This document shows positions 9,401 through 18,500 of a stretch of DNA of 19,781 nt, piece after piece (position 1 is the stretch's first letter; every line of letters starts with the position of its first letter). Under the pieces are notes generated by a model, which saw only the letters and a program-made list of their open reading frames with translations, had not been told where the DNA came from and ran no database searches. Source of the stretch: Zygnema cylindricum. Lineage: Eukaryota; Streptophyta; Zygnematophyceae; Zygnematales; Zygnemataceae. The position numbers and the translations under genes were made by a program. Where the stretch lies: contig JBBHKE010001931.1 of the NCBI GenBank assembly GCA_037447655.1, forward strand, positions 1 through 19,781. Reading direction: 5' to 3'.

Positions 9401-11093
9401 AAAAATAATGAAAATAGGTTCATAATTGATGACGTCATGCAAAAATAAGGTCCCAGTGATTACCGTTCCACAAAAAATCTCAGTTTGATTTCCCACTAAT
9501 CTGCATACCATTTGCTGGCAATGATAAAGTTCTGTAGTAAAGACAATTGCCAAAAAAAAAAACAATAAAATTGTTGATCACGATATAAATGACTAACTCA
9601 AGTCTAGAGATGCATTATTGATTTGACCAGTTGTGTAAACTGACTGACTAAAGCATTAATTAAGCTCTAATTTTGTCCAGATTTTTTGACAACAGTCCAA
9701 AACTTGACCAGAAAACGGATGTGTAAATGGTGTAATCACCACTTTTGCATTTGTATTTCCCAATTCAAGGTATTTTAACACTATTTATAGAATGGATATG
9801 AAAGTAATTTAGGCTCGGAATATTTGAAGTGTAGATGTATGGTTAAAAAGGACTTCGAGTGTAAGTATAAAAATACATAAGTAATTACTTTTTTAGTCAT
9901 GTTTTACAAAACATCATAAATATGCGTAAAGGTCAATCTACAGTTACACACTAGACTATCTATCCACGTGCAAAATAGAAAAACAACGACCGTAAAACTA
10001 GGTTATATCTTCAAAATCAAGAAAGATAAACACGGTTGGCTGAACTGTTCTTCTGTTACGTGGTTATGTTAGCTTGTTGTACATTCTCTTAAAATAGTGT
10101 TATTTACACTACTTTGTGATTTTTTGGTCAAAAAAAGCCGCGACGCAATAAGTATTATTAACACTAATAGCAATGGGCAGTGTAGTTCTTCACTCATTTG
10201 CACTTTTGCAAGTGAGGGATCCAAAAGTATTTTCTGACTACATCAGACTGTGCACACCAGGAAGATTTCAAGGAAAGAGTTTTGACACGACAAACGGAAA
10301 TCGTTTTATTAAACAATTTTGATAATCTGTTTCATGTACATACCCCTACTTCCAAAACGATGACCGCTGTCGCACTCTCTCTGTCCACGGTGCTCCCTGA
10401 TGTCCTCTGAGCACTTCCAGGACCTCTTCCTCTCGCTCCTCCCCCTCCTCCACCTCCTCCTCCCTCTCCGCCACCCATTCCACCACTGAAGTTACCTCCC
10501 CCAAAACTTTCTGACATAGTACCACCTGTCCCTGGGAAAGGGAAGTGAGCAGCTGACACGCTGGCAGTATGGAGACTGCCACGTGGACAGCAAAGAGGGA
10601 GCATTTTTGCCATGCCAAGAATAAGTGACAGGTGTCGCCGGCTGGTAACATCAGGGGGAGCCAACCACATGAGGGCATGGAGCCGTTTGAGACTTCTTGA
10701 GCTTTCATCCTCTAAGGAATTCAAATGATTCAGGTAATGATGTGGCATTTTACGGTCATTTAAACGGATAGTGTTGAGGCTACCAGATTTTCTAAAAGGT
10801 CTTTCAGGGTTGGAAAGTCTTTTAGGGTTTAAAAGGATTGCCGAGGCTGTTATGGAAGTTGTGGCCACATGAAGAGAGGATGAAGGCAAGGAAGTGTTCC
10901 AAGAATGACACTTAGCCCATATTTCTTGCCGTTTTATGGATGAAGTTGATAGAATGCTGGCTGTTCTTTGAGCACACGGCAAACCAGTCGAGCAGTTTAA
11001 CACTAAATGACGTGACGACCGAATGTGCGAATAGCTTCGCACAAGAGACATGCGTAAATCCACTGCAGGGTTCCAGTAGGACTGTAGAGCCAT
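295..11093 (-). CDS. PAA1: Chloroplast Cu(+)-transporting P1B-type ATPase, PAA1/HMA6-like (3' end missing)
   Basis: This gene encodes a heavy-metal ATPase that pumps Cu(+) across the chloroplast envelope for plastocyanin and plastid Cu/Zn-SOD (family knowledge). The coding exons on the minus strand are 11093-10344, 9378-9325, 7862-7697, 7315-7229, 6769-6610, 5990-5870, 5174-5088, 4685-4509, 3946-3848, 3429-3280, 2685-2539, 2011-1961 and 467-295. All have GT..AG borders, and the phases join into one frame of 740 codons plus two bases. Visible motifs are GMSCGGC (251-257), [11 protein letters not shown] after the second helix region, FFEEPVM, TGEP (556-559), CPC (670-672) and DKTGT (714-718). 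The ATG at 11093 is chosen because an in-frame TAG lies 21 nt upstream (11112-11114) and the context is AGTATGG. The Gly-rich linker favours PAA1 over PAA2. The last roughly 200 residues lie beyond the left edge. Confidence 0.93.
622..1730. repeat. 1.1-kb foldback (long inverted-repeat) element in PAA1 intron 12
   Basis: The left arm (622-1072) and right arm (1285-1730) are reverse complements of each other, roughly four-fifths identical by eye with small indels. The outer ends are ATAATTTATGATTAT and ATAATCATAAATTAT. The inner ends are CTCTCTTGTGTAGCCTCATT and its near complement at 1285-1310. The 212-bp spacer has C-rich short repeats around CCCCTAGTGT. The arms include a CT-rich block on the left (about 860-990) and a GA-rich block on the right (about 1365-1470). 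No transposase frame is present, so this is a non-autonomous foldback or MITE-like element. I see no clear target-site duplication. Confidence 0.85.
1961..2685 (-). CDS. PAA1: PAA1 exons 11 and 12: transmembrane helices 5 and 6 with CPC
   Basis: Exon 11 (2685-2539) encodes [20 protein letters not shown] and ends [12 protein letters not shown]. Its donor is followed by a T run of 15 on the minus strand (2519-2533). Exon 12 (2011-1961) is only 51 nt and encodes [17 protein letters not shown]. This is the sixth helix with the CPC copper-coordinating motif (C670, P671, C672) that defines P1B-1 pumps. Its borders are phase 0. Neither exon stands out as a long open frame, and they were placed by translating the region between exons 10 and 13. 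Confidence 0.9.
2819..2852. repeat. Short perfect hairpin in PAA1 intron 10
   Basis: TCATTGGAATA (2819-2829) and TATTCCAATGA (2842-2852) are perfect 11-bp inverted repeats around a 12-nt loop. They lie deep in intron 10 with no obvious role. Confidence 0.6.
3280..4685 (-). CDS. PAA1: PAA1 exons 8 to 10: actuator domain with TGEP
   Basis: Exon 8 (4685-4509) encodes [20 protein letters not shown], a variable Ser-rich loop and VVLVLPG. Exon 9 (3946-3848) encodes [27 protein letters not shown] and KKEG. Exon 10 (3429-3280) encodes [12 protein letters not shown] and the [20 protein letters not shown] block. TGEP at residues 556-559 is the dephosphorylation motif of the actuator domain and is intact. 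All three exons are phase 0 at both ends, with 59, 33 and 50 codons. Confidence 0.93.
5088..5990 (-). CDS. PAA1: PAA1 exons 6 and 7: transmembrane helices 3 and 4
   Basis: Exon 6 (5990-5870) encodes [12 protein letters not shown], then [11 protein letters not shown] and [17 protein letters not shown]. Exon 7 (5174-5088) encodes [20 protein letters not shown] and then [20 protein letters not shown] and the FFEEP/LLGR blocks are characteristic of plastid copper ATPases and lie in the membrane region before the actuator domain. The exon 6 acceptor GTTGCAG at 5991-5997 is chosen over a nearby CTGAAAG site because only the former restores the GRK codon across the junction. Confidence 0.92.
5622..5774. 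repeat. 7-bp satellite (AACATCA/AACATCG) in PAA1 intron 6
   Basis: About 20 tandem heptamers of consensus AACATCA or AACATCG occur here, with variants AGCATCG, AACATCT and AACTTTG. Looser copies extend on both sides (about 5580-5830). Read on the minus strand the unit is TGATGTT, which is not the plant telomere repeat TTTAGGG. The array ends about 100 nt from the exon 6 donor at 5869. Confidence 0.9.
6497..6556 (-). pseudogene. Tandem copy of the 3' end of PAA1 exon 5 (possible exon 5b)
   Basis: A 60-bp block inside intron 5 repeats the end of exon 5, with donor ends 113 bp apart. In the exon frame it reads [20 protein letters not shown] against [20 protein letters not shown] in the real exon. 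It has no stop or frameshift and a GT donor (GTAGCT) at the same place. The copy has CATTCTTCAG, a usable acceptor absent from the original. Splicing from that acceptor gives a 49-nt exon (6545-6497) with the same phases as exon 5. The first hydrophobic segment is not in the copy. It may be a relic or an alternative exon. Confidence 0.75.
6610..7315 (-). CDS. PAA1: PAA1 exons 4 and 5: linker and first transmembrane region
   Basis: Exon 4 (7315-7229) encodes a charged linker with [14 protein letters not shown], equivalent to the KARLKESG linker of Arabidopsis PAA1. Exon 5 (6769-6610) encodes [20 protein letters not shown] and then [15 protein letters not shown], the first two hydrophobic segments. 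The upstream acceptor choice for exon 4 (TATGCAG at 7316-7322) is set by the phase, because it gives an Asp codon across the junction. Exon 5 enters in phase 1 and leaves in phase 2. Intron 5, just downstream, holds a partial copy of exon 5. Confidence 0.88.
6950..7004 (+). repeat. Fragment related to the intron 8 MITE, in PAA1 intron 4
   Basis: GAATTGGAATTGATAACACT and the bases after it align with 18720-18773 in the MITE-like element of RH1 intron 8, about three-quarters identical by eye and in the same orientation. No terminal repeats are seen around it. Confidence 0.55.
7697..9378 (-). CDS. PAA1: PAA1 exons 2 and 3: HMA-type copper-binding domain
   Basis: Exon 2 (9378-9325, 54 nt) encodes exactly [18 protein letters not shown]. 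It carries the Cu(+)-binding cysteines C254 and C257 and the first helix of a ferredoxin-like HMA fold. Exon 3 (7862-7697) starts [17 protein letters not shown] and ends GFTSTVR plus one base of the next codon. It supplies the remaining strands and second helix. Intron 2 between them is 1462 nt and contains a tandem duplication and dispersed repeats. Both borders of exon 2 are phase 0, so skipping it would delete only the metal-binding loop and keep the frame. Confidence 0.93.
8940..9004 (+). repeat. 65-bp dispersed repeat, copy in PAA1 intron 2
   Basis: It matches 14410-14474 in RH1 intron 2 at about 83% by eye, with one gap. The core is GCTAATTATTTCT followed by CTAATAGYGATTCAC. It is noncoding and unlike any family I can name, though its first bases resemble the interior of the 18672 element. 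Confidence 0.7.
9052..9332. repeat. Tandem duplication of about 141 bp spanning the PAA1 exon 2 donor
   Basis: Unit A (9052-9192) and unit B (9194-9332) share AATCGGTGCC, AAACTAAGTTTGGAAGA and GTTGACATAC-type blocks in the same order, about 80% alike by eye. Unit B contains the last few bases of exon 2 and its real donor. Unit A, further into intron 2, carries the matching decayed junction (CCCAAGTATGTC on the minus strand). Confidence 0.85.
10091..10184 (+). mobile_element. Right half of a MITE-like element in PAA1 intron 1
   Basis: This stretch shares AGTGTTATTTACACTACTTT, TTGTGATTTTT and the end ATTAACACTAATAGCAATGG-GCAGTGTA with the element at 18672-18878. The left end is not clear. TACACACTAGACTATC at 9945 is a weak candidate and would give about 240 bp. 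Confidence 0.5.
10344..11093 (-). CDS. PAA1: PAA1 exon 1: plastid leader and poly-Gly linker
   Basis: This exon encodes residues 1-250. The first 60 or so residues ([20 protein letters not shown] onward) are rich in Ser, Arg and Ala with very few acidic residues, as expected of a chloroplast transit peptide. Residues from about 195 to 230 form a Gly-rich linker with a run of nine Gly. It ends in VIVLEVG, the first strand of the metal-binding domain. The donor is GTATGT at 10343, phase 0. At 250 residues it is long for this part of the family. The middle (about 60-190) is poorly conserved and I recognise no domain there. Confidence 0.85.
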
Positions 11094-11834
11094 ACTTTCC
11101 AAGGAGGTACTCTATAAGAGAGAGTTAAAGGATGAGATAAAGGGTGAGAGAACAAAGACAAAGGTTGACACAAAAAGGCATGTCCGTGTTGACGCCATTA
11201 TGGACAAGACATACAGAGAGCAAAAAATTATCTCACTCCAACTGTAAGGTTCTTTCACTGGGACTATACATTAACAGACACGAGGAAAACTATCCGGTAT
11301 ATGAGCTCTGCTGCTGGATATAAAGAAATTAATTAGGGAAAGGCGAGGCACAAAAAGCGAAACCGCAGGTTCGTTCAGCTTCTGCGCAGCTGAGGCCAGG
11401 GTCCTCCACATCCGATTCGGAAAAGATTAATCGAGTACTTTTTAACAGTATAATACGCGTAAATAATAGGGTCATGAGGTCATCGTATATAGCGTTTCCA
11501 ATTGTTTTCGCACATTTGAACAAAATGCTGCAGGTCAACTTGGCAAAGGTCCTAAAAGTTTAAACTTTAATAATTTATAGTTTATAATACTACAAAGTTT
11601 AAAATGTGCGATGCGAAACATGCATACTGTATTCTGTTCATCACAGCCTTACGTCTTAACAGAAATTCCAAAAGAAAATTTGTGCAATCCATAGTAATTT
11701 GAAATGGATAATGTATGTCCACGTCGATTTCTGAATGGATAACATAACAGGCATCACAGAACAGGTAATGTAACTAGAAGGTTTTACATATAACAGCGTG
11801 AATGTTTCATTAATTCCGGAGTCGCTGACTGCGG

Positions 11835-11842
11835 TATATAAT
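11835..11842 (+). promoter_or_regulatory. TATA-like box upstream of RH1
   Basis: TATATAAT lies 170 nt upstream of the RH1 ATG in an otherwise mixed-composition stretch. The distance suits a core promoter with a 5' leader of about 140 nt. AT-rich octamers are common in this genome, so the call is tentative. Confidence 0.4.
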
Positions 11843-11919
11843 CTCCAAGACTGTACCTTTCCGTACTGTACGTTTGTTGTGTATGGAAATGACCTTCAGA
11901 TCTTCACATTTTTTACAAG

Positions 11920-11928
11920 AAACCCTAA
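11920..11928 (+). promoter_or_regulatory. Telo-box AAACCCTAA in the RH1 leader or promoter
   Basis: AAACCCTAA lies 84 nt upstream of the RH1 start and is followed by GCCCTAAAAC at 11935-11944. Telo-boxes are known in plants as promoter or leader elements of translation and ribosome-biogenesis genes. This matches the expected role of RH1. Confidence 0.55.
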
Positions 11929-12011
11929 AAAAAAGCCCTAAAACTACCCTAGGGAATCCTCCAGTATCACATCTTTTTGTGAATTATAATTCAAGCTAAT
12001 CAGGTGCCGTG

Positions 12012-12586
12012 ATGACTAAGAAAGATTCTCTCACAGAGGCTAAGGAGAAGGAGAGCGAAGAGGAGGAGAAGAGTTTGGCGCCTTCCCGACCCAAGAAAAG
12101 AAAAAGAGGGAAAAAATCATCATCGTTGGATGAAAGTCGCAATGAATTTCATGGAGATACTCCTCCGTCTGCCTCTGAAGAGACTGAAAAACTCCTGAGT
12201 TTGTCTGAGGAAAATGATGACCAGCAGAAAAATAAACAAAAGAAGGAGAAAAAAACGAAAGAGAGAAAAAAGAATGAGAACAAAATGGAGGAGAATGGCC
12301 AAACTAAAGATTCCGCACCTCCATTAAGTGTAGCTGGTACTGATGAAGAAATGGAGGCATCTGGTATGGACAGAAGTGACGCTATTTTGGAGGACGATCT
12401 CAAACCGTACGAAGCCATGATGGCTCCCATTCTGGCGGAAAGTCAACGAGACAGAGTGAGTTTGTCTTCTACGGGAAGTGAGAAAACGACAAAAGCTCCA
12501 CCTGTTTTACCATGGATGAGAGCACCGGTGGAAATCGGAAACTCGGAAGAAGTTCCGTTGGAGAACGTGGTCGGGATGGATCCCAG
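12012..12586 (+). CDS. RH1: RH1 exon 1: charged leader with nuclear-localisation-like cluster
   Basis: This exon encodes residues 1-191. It is very rich in Lys, Glu and Ser, with PKKRKRGKK near residue 28 and a second basic stretch [15 protein letters not shown] near residue 77. From about residue 155 it turns into the conserved [11 protein letters not shown] block that precedes the helicase core in plant RH1 proteins. The donor GTGAGT at 12587 is phase 2 and joins the AG of an Arg codon to G at 14024. The codon before the ATG is GTG and was not taken as the start. Confidence 0.9.
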
Positions 12587-15500
12587 GTGAGTTGAATTGC
12601 AGCGTTTGATCCCTGAGGTTAGGGAGTTTTCAAGGTTTTAGGGTTAGGAGAATTTCAGGGTTTGAGGAAGAAGACTTGGGATTTCAAAAGTGTATGTTCG
12701 GGGGTTTTAGGGTGGTAGTAAGAAGGCCTGGGAAATATACTACGTGTAATATTGTGCAACGAGGGCACTTGTCTGAATTTATCACACAAAATCAAATGAT
12801 TTTAATGATTTTTATTTTTTTTCGTTTATTAATTTATCTTGACATTGTTGATCGGGTGATGCTGCAAATTCCGTAGATATTGGCATTTTTTCGATTATTC
12901 TGCAGGGAAATTGGTTGTTTGAGGTATTAAGGCTGGGAGTTAATGAGATGGCCATGTAGGCACAGACACAAAAAAAATTCTCTTTGTACGTGTTCTTAAC
13001 TTAAAATGTACAAGGCGTAAGGACAGAGGATAAAGCAACTTAATCAACATGAATATCTCTAAGCATGTGTGGATAGTTATTTCTGTAACTACATTTTAAT
13101 TCTAGAAGCCCTGGTTAATAAACATTGGTTACTGCGTATAAATTGTGGAACCAAAGTAGGGGTACTCGTGAGTTAAATATAGGGCATTATTAACACTGAA
13201 GATGGTTAGAACTGTTGGAAGGGAACAAACGTGGCTCAAATGCAGTTGCAGGCAGAAAGAAACATAGTCTTTTTGTTAAATTCGTACTTTTGTGTAGAAC
13301 ACTATTGAGTGGACAGATTGCTGGAAGAAGACTTGGTGAAAGCGACTTTTCAGAATGACAGTTTTCAACGACTGAGTGAATTACAAGTACTGAAGCCTAA
13401 AAGAAGTATCCGGTGAATGGCAATGGACTTGCTACGAGTGTTTGTTATCAATGTTGGGTGGGACGAGAGAGTTGGGAAGTTACGGTTTTTGACAAGTTTC
13501 ATTTGGTGCTTAAAACGCAGCATAGTTTATTTAATGAGATCTCGAGTTAGTGTGCGTATTTATTGGAGTGTTTGTTTGTTCAAGCATCTCGAGGTTGTGC
13601 CAACTGGCTTGTATTGTCGGGTCCATTTCTCTCTCTCTCTATTGAATGTGGTCATATATTGTTTAAAGACAATGTCGTTAGTCATTCATGTCAATAGCTG
13701 AGAACCGGGTCGTATGCGACCTCAACGTGTTCCGTTTATTCTTTTGAAAGGGGTTTTTAGAAGTATAATTGAGCCACCCTGAAAGCTGTAGCCTGGCAAT
13801 AAAAATTGTGTTCTGCGAGGTTGTCCATATGATCGATGTGTGCATTTTCTTGAGGGTATTTTGGCAATTAATCCTCTGGAACATCTGTTGTTTCCTTGTG
13901 GTTCTGATGTTTTTGGGTCCATGTCACTGCATTCACCTAACAGTATACCTTGCGATTCTCTAAAACTATTGAGAAACTTGTCTTAATTTGGTAGGTCATT
14001 TGGCTTGTATTTTGACGTGGCAGGTTGCGGGCTGCTCTTGAAGAAACTGGAGTGAGCTCCCTCTTTCCGGTGCAGGCAGCTGTATGGCATGAAACTGTTG
14101 GCCCCGGTTCCGAGGCGCGGGATATATGTGTATGTGCCGCTACGGGCAGTGGAAAAACTTTTGCATATGCACTGCCAATAGTGCAGGGATTGTCTTCAAC
14201 AATAGTAACAAGCCTTAGAGCTCTTGTGGTTCTACCGACTCGAGATTTGGCACTACAGGTGAGGAAACGCCGGTCAGCAAAATGATACTGTAAATTGCTA
14301 TTAGGTATTTTGCGCCGGTTTTTTTTGTTAGCTTTATCTACAGTAATTCTTTTCTCTTAGCACTAGTTGTGTAAACTCTCATGTATCCATGTCATCCAAA
14401 CCTGAATTAGAATTATCAACGCTAAAACAGTCCTCACGCTAATTATTTCTTTACTCTAATAGTGATTCACAGTTGGTCTCCTCAGCTGGGAGGTTGAAAT
14501 TGGGTCTATGGGGAACAAAACAATATAGATGCTTGGAGGATTTTTATTCTTAGAGAAGTTAAGGGCCGACAGATTGAAAATGAGAGTATGGAAGTAGCAA
14601 AAGTAAGTAGACGTTTGAGGAAAGATAAATGTTTGGGTACCCAAAGTCGTTTCTCTCATTGCATAGCTTTGACAACCGATGTTGCAACATTGCAACATTG
14701 GTTGCGTCTGAAAAAAAGGACAATTGACCACGTAGGTAAACTTCTTTGACTGCCAAAAAAGTTAGAACATTGATATCGATTAATAGTGTGACTTATTGCA
14801 CCGACAATTATATGACGCATTTTTGACATTTTGGGCAACGTTCCTGAACAGGTGAAGCGCGTTTTTGATGCGATAGCTCCCTCGGTAGGTTTGAAAGTAG
14901 CCATGGCATTGGGTCAAACTTCACTTGCTTGGGAGGCTCGACAACTGGTAGAGGCTGAAGGAGAAAATCAACTTTTGTACCCATGGAAAGACAAAGAAAC
15001 TGTACACGAGTTGAAAAGTAAAGTGGATATTTTGGTGGCTACTCCGGGGAGACTAATGGATCATTTGAATGAGACGAAAGGCTTTAGTCTGCGTAACCTA
15101 CGATATCTTGTACGCACTTTTTCAAAAGAAAACTTTTCCCCTGAATAAATTTGATGTTTCTCTGTTTTACCGACTGTTCTGCGTCGTCTTCTTAGCTGAC
15201 TTGTGGTTATAGGTGGTGGATGAATCAGACCGTCTTTTAAGACAGTCTTATCAGGATTGGCTTCCCAAAGCCCTTGCGAGTATAAATTCCTCCCCTTCAG
15301 TAGGGATTAGCAGGCGTACGAGGGATGAACGTTTCTGGGACTCAGCTCAAATACATAAACAAAAATGCTCGTGAGTTTCTTTCTCTTTGAACAATCATCT
15401 TTAGAAGTACATTGAAGCGTCATTCTGTCATGTTGCTCCAATTGTTTTCCGTTTTTTAGTGTAGTGTGGAAAACAAGGGTATATTATGCATCTTTACTTT

Positions 15501-18500
15501 GAGTTTTCGTCATATTTTATGTTTTTAATTCAAATTTCATTTGAGTTCAATGTGGCTTAACTCGTATTTTTCTAAATAATGAGTTTGAAGAAATGTTTTA
15601 TTTGTCCTCGTTCCCAAACATTAGAACTAGAGTCTGTAAGGACAAGCTGACAGTGGGGTCAGGCTCCGAAGAGAAGTTCATATTTGTCCTTGATGTTAGG
15701 ATGATGCATGCCTGTTAAGTTTTTTCAGATTTTGTCTCCAACATATGTTTCTATGTCCAGTTACTGCCCGGTTGACTCAACCATCATTTTTTGGAGAGAA
15801 GAGATTTTGTCTCCGAAATATGTTTTCAGGAACAGTTATTTCCTGGTTATTCAACCATTAATTTATGTTTTTATGCCCATCATTTGTTGGAAAGGAGAGA
15901 TTTTGTATCCAACATAGTCTCCAGTTATCTCCTGGTTGACTAAACCATCACGTTTTTTGGGAGAGGAGGGAAAACAGAGTTTTGAAAATGGCTCTTTCCG
16001 CCACTCTTACTCGTGATCCTTCAAAAATCGGTCGACTAATGCTCCATAATCCACTCTATATAACCAACAGTTCCGTGGACCACCGCTATAAGCTCCCTTC
16101 ACAGCTCCAGGAGTTCAAAATGGTGAGCTCTCAGACCTTTTCTCACCTGTAGTCTTTTGTTTATCCCTTTATTTATTTTAGAGGTTTTTTTGGGAGGAGG
16201 TTTTACATTGGGAACGCTTTTCTTCAGGGAAGCCTTTCTTCGGGGCGGGCTTTTCTTTGGGGGGGGCTTTTTTTTAGGGGATCTTTCATGGTGGGAGGGG
16301 AGGGGGCTTCTGTTTGGGATTTTTAGACTTTTAGGGTTTTTCAGAGAGCAAGTTGAAGAGTCTTGAACTTGGGGTATGGCAGGTCTGTGAACCGGGGGAG
16401 AAGCCTCTCTATTTGGTGGCCCTTTTGGGGGAGTTGAAGGAACAATCTACCATTGTTTTTACTGCTTCGGTGGAGGCTACCCATCGCCTTTATATCTTAT
16501 TATCAAGTTTCAAGACTCTCTCTGTGAGTGTGGTGGAATACTCGAGTTTGCAACATCAGAAGGCAAGAAGGTATGTGAAACTGGTTCATGAATTGGTAAA
16601 TCGGTTTCTATTGTGGGCTTTTAAGTTTTGTGAGAGGCAAAAAAACTATGTTTCTCATCTTTATTGGAGTTATATGGTGGTCACAATATCGAAAATGAAT
16701 CATGTTTTGTGAGTTATCGTGCAGTTCTGTGAGTAACTGTACTTACAATTTCTCTTGAAACTGTACAAAGTGTTACAATTACTCATGTTTTATTCACAAA
16801 ACAGTGAGTAATTTTCAATAGAGTGATCGCCCTGTTAGCAACGCTAATTTGTTCATGTATGTATTTCACCCTGAATCATAAAATAGTGTTAATTACTTGA
16901 AAATAGTGGACATCGTTTTGCCACGTCAACCAACCTGATGTTAGTATTATTGATACTATTTTCATGTTGATGCTAATATTTCTTTAACTCTACCAATCGT
17001 GAATTGTGTAACTGCACGAAAAGGAATAAATTGTCATGTTCAGGCTCTGGATTGCTTTGTAACACATAACAGAGGCCCGTGGTTGCCACCCTTAATTTTC
17101 CTTTCCTTCTTAATCAGACTGGGTCTCACAAATAATCGGGCTGGACATTGCTGGATGTGTGGTTCGTGGATAACTGATGATATCCATTATGATCTCTTGC
17201 AACAACACCCGTTCCAGTCCCTGTTCGTTGGTCAGTTCCGAAAATATTTCCAAATGTGCATCTAGGAGCTATGTTTTTCTCGTCTAATGATTTTCTTTTA
17301 CTTGGTTTTTTTTTTGCTTTGGTTTTTTTGTTGCGTTGGTCAGTGCTGCCTTGGAGAAGTTTCGATCGGGGGAAGCTCAGGTCCTGGTGGCTTCTGACGC
17401 AATGACACGTGGCATGGATGTGGATAACGTGGGAAATGTTGTAAATTATGACGTTCCCGTTTATGCGAAAACTTATGTCCATCGAGTCGGTCGTACAGCG
17501 AGAGCTGGTCGTCCCGGACGAGCCTTCACCATTTTGAGGAAAGAGGAGGTAAGCATTTTTTTTCACTATATGACTATGTAGAGGTTCTCAGCAGTTGTTC
17601 ATCGCTGCAAGTAAATAAAACTAATTCCTGTTTTTACCCATAATCCTCGAGTAAAATGGTTCTATAGGGCAAAAAACACTCAAAAAGTTTAAAACCATGT
17701 GCTAAAAAAGGAAGAAAAAGTTTAGGCACGTTGAAGATTTTGACAAGTGAAGTCACATATGAAAATATATTTGTGTTATTAGGGAATTATTTTCATTTCA
17801 ATTTTTTAGGATCCTTACATGCATGCTGTCACGTCATTCACTCTAAGTTAGCACTATCCATTGTAATTTCGTGTTGATATGAATAATTATTTTACTCTCG
17901 TAACGATCTGTAGTAGTAGTATTAATGTCATCTCAGGTTTCTGCTGGAAAAGTTTTCTGTCTATTCAGATCAAAAGGGTTAGTCAGAAAGAACATTGTGT
18001 AGTGCTATGGTTTGGGCAAAAGCTGGTAGAGCTTTTTAGGGTATTTTAAGGCTTTTTTAGGTTTCTTTAGGGTTTTCTTAGGATTTTTTTGGGTTATAAG
18101 GGTTTTTTTTGTAATACCCTGTGATAAGTAGATATCTTCCAGCTGCTGGTGAAGGTAATTGTAGTTTTTCAATCTGAACTTTGAGCATGTGTCGTTTTGG
18201 TCATTCGGAAGAAATTACATGTGGTTCAATCTTGCTGCAATTCAACTTTATTACATATTACATTAAGTTTGCGATGCTCATAATGTCATTGTTATAATGC
18301 TCATAAGAACATTGTTATAGTACTGCTATGCAATAATAATTGTGTTTAGAATGTCATTGTCATAGCAGTGCTGTCTAATAATCATAGCACTCATAACGTC
18401 GTTGTCACAATAGTGCTATTCATTTATAACGACAGTGCTCATAATGGCACTGGTTTGCAGGTTCGACATTTTAAGGGCCTTCTCAGGAAAGCAGATAACC

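Larger units (their letters stand above)
11094..12011. promoter_or_regulatory. Divergent intergenic region between PAA1 and RH1
   Basis: The 918 bp between the two start codons must hold both promoters and both 5' leaders. I find no coding signal here. On the RH1 side there is a TATA-like site and a telo-box (listed separately). On the PAA1 side the only TATA-like match I see is TTTATATCC on the minus strand near 11316-11324, about 225 nt from the ATG, which is weak. AATCAG just before the RH1 start (11999-12003) could be a 5'-UTR intron acceptor. I cannot test that here. Confidence 0.6.

Noticed and set aside
11094-11102. PAA1 start three codons upstream (reading MES before MALQ)
   Set aside because: The codon at 11102-11100 on the minus strand is TTG, not ATG. 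The first ATG is at 11093, and an in-frame TAG sits just upstream.
12009-12011. RH1 start at GTG
   Set aside because: GTG is not a normal plant nuclear start. The ATG directly after it (12012) is used.
13417-13701. 94-residue frame in RH1 intron 1
   Set aside because: It has no recognisable motif and no neighbouring exon signals, and the family alignment joins exon 1 directly to exon 2.
16157-16366. Gly/Phe-rich 69-residue frame
   Set aside because: It is a product of the G and T runs in RH1 intron 5.
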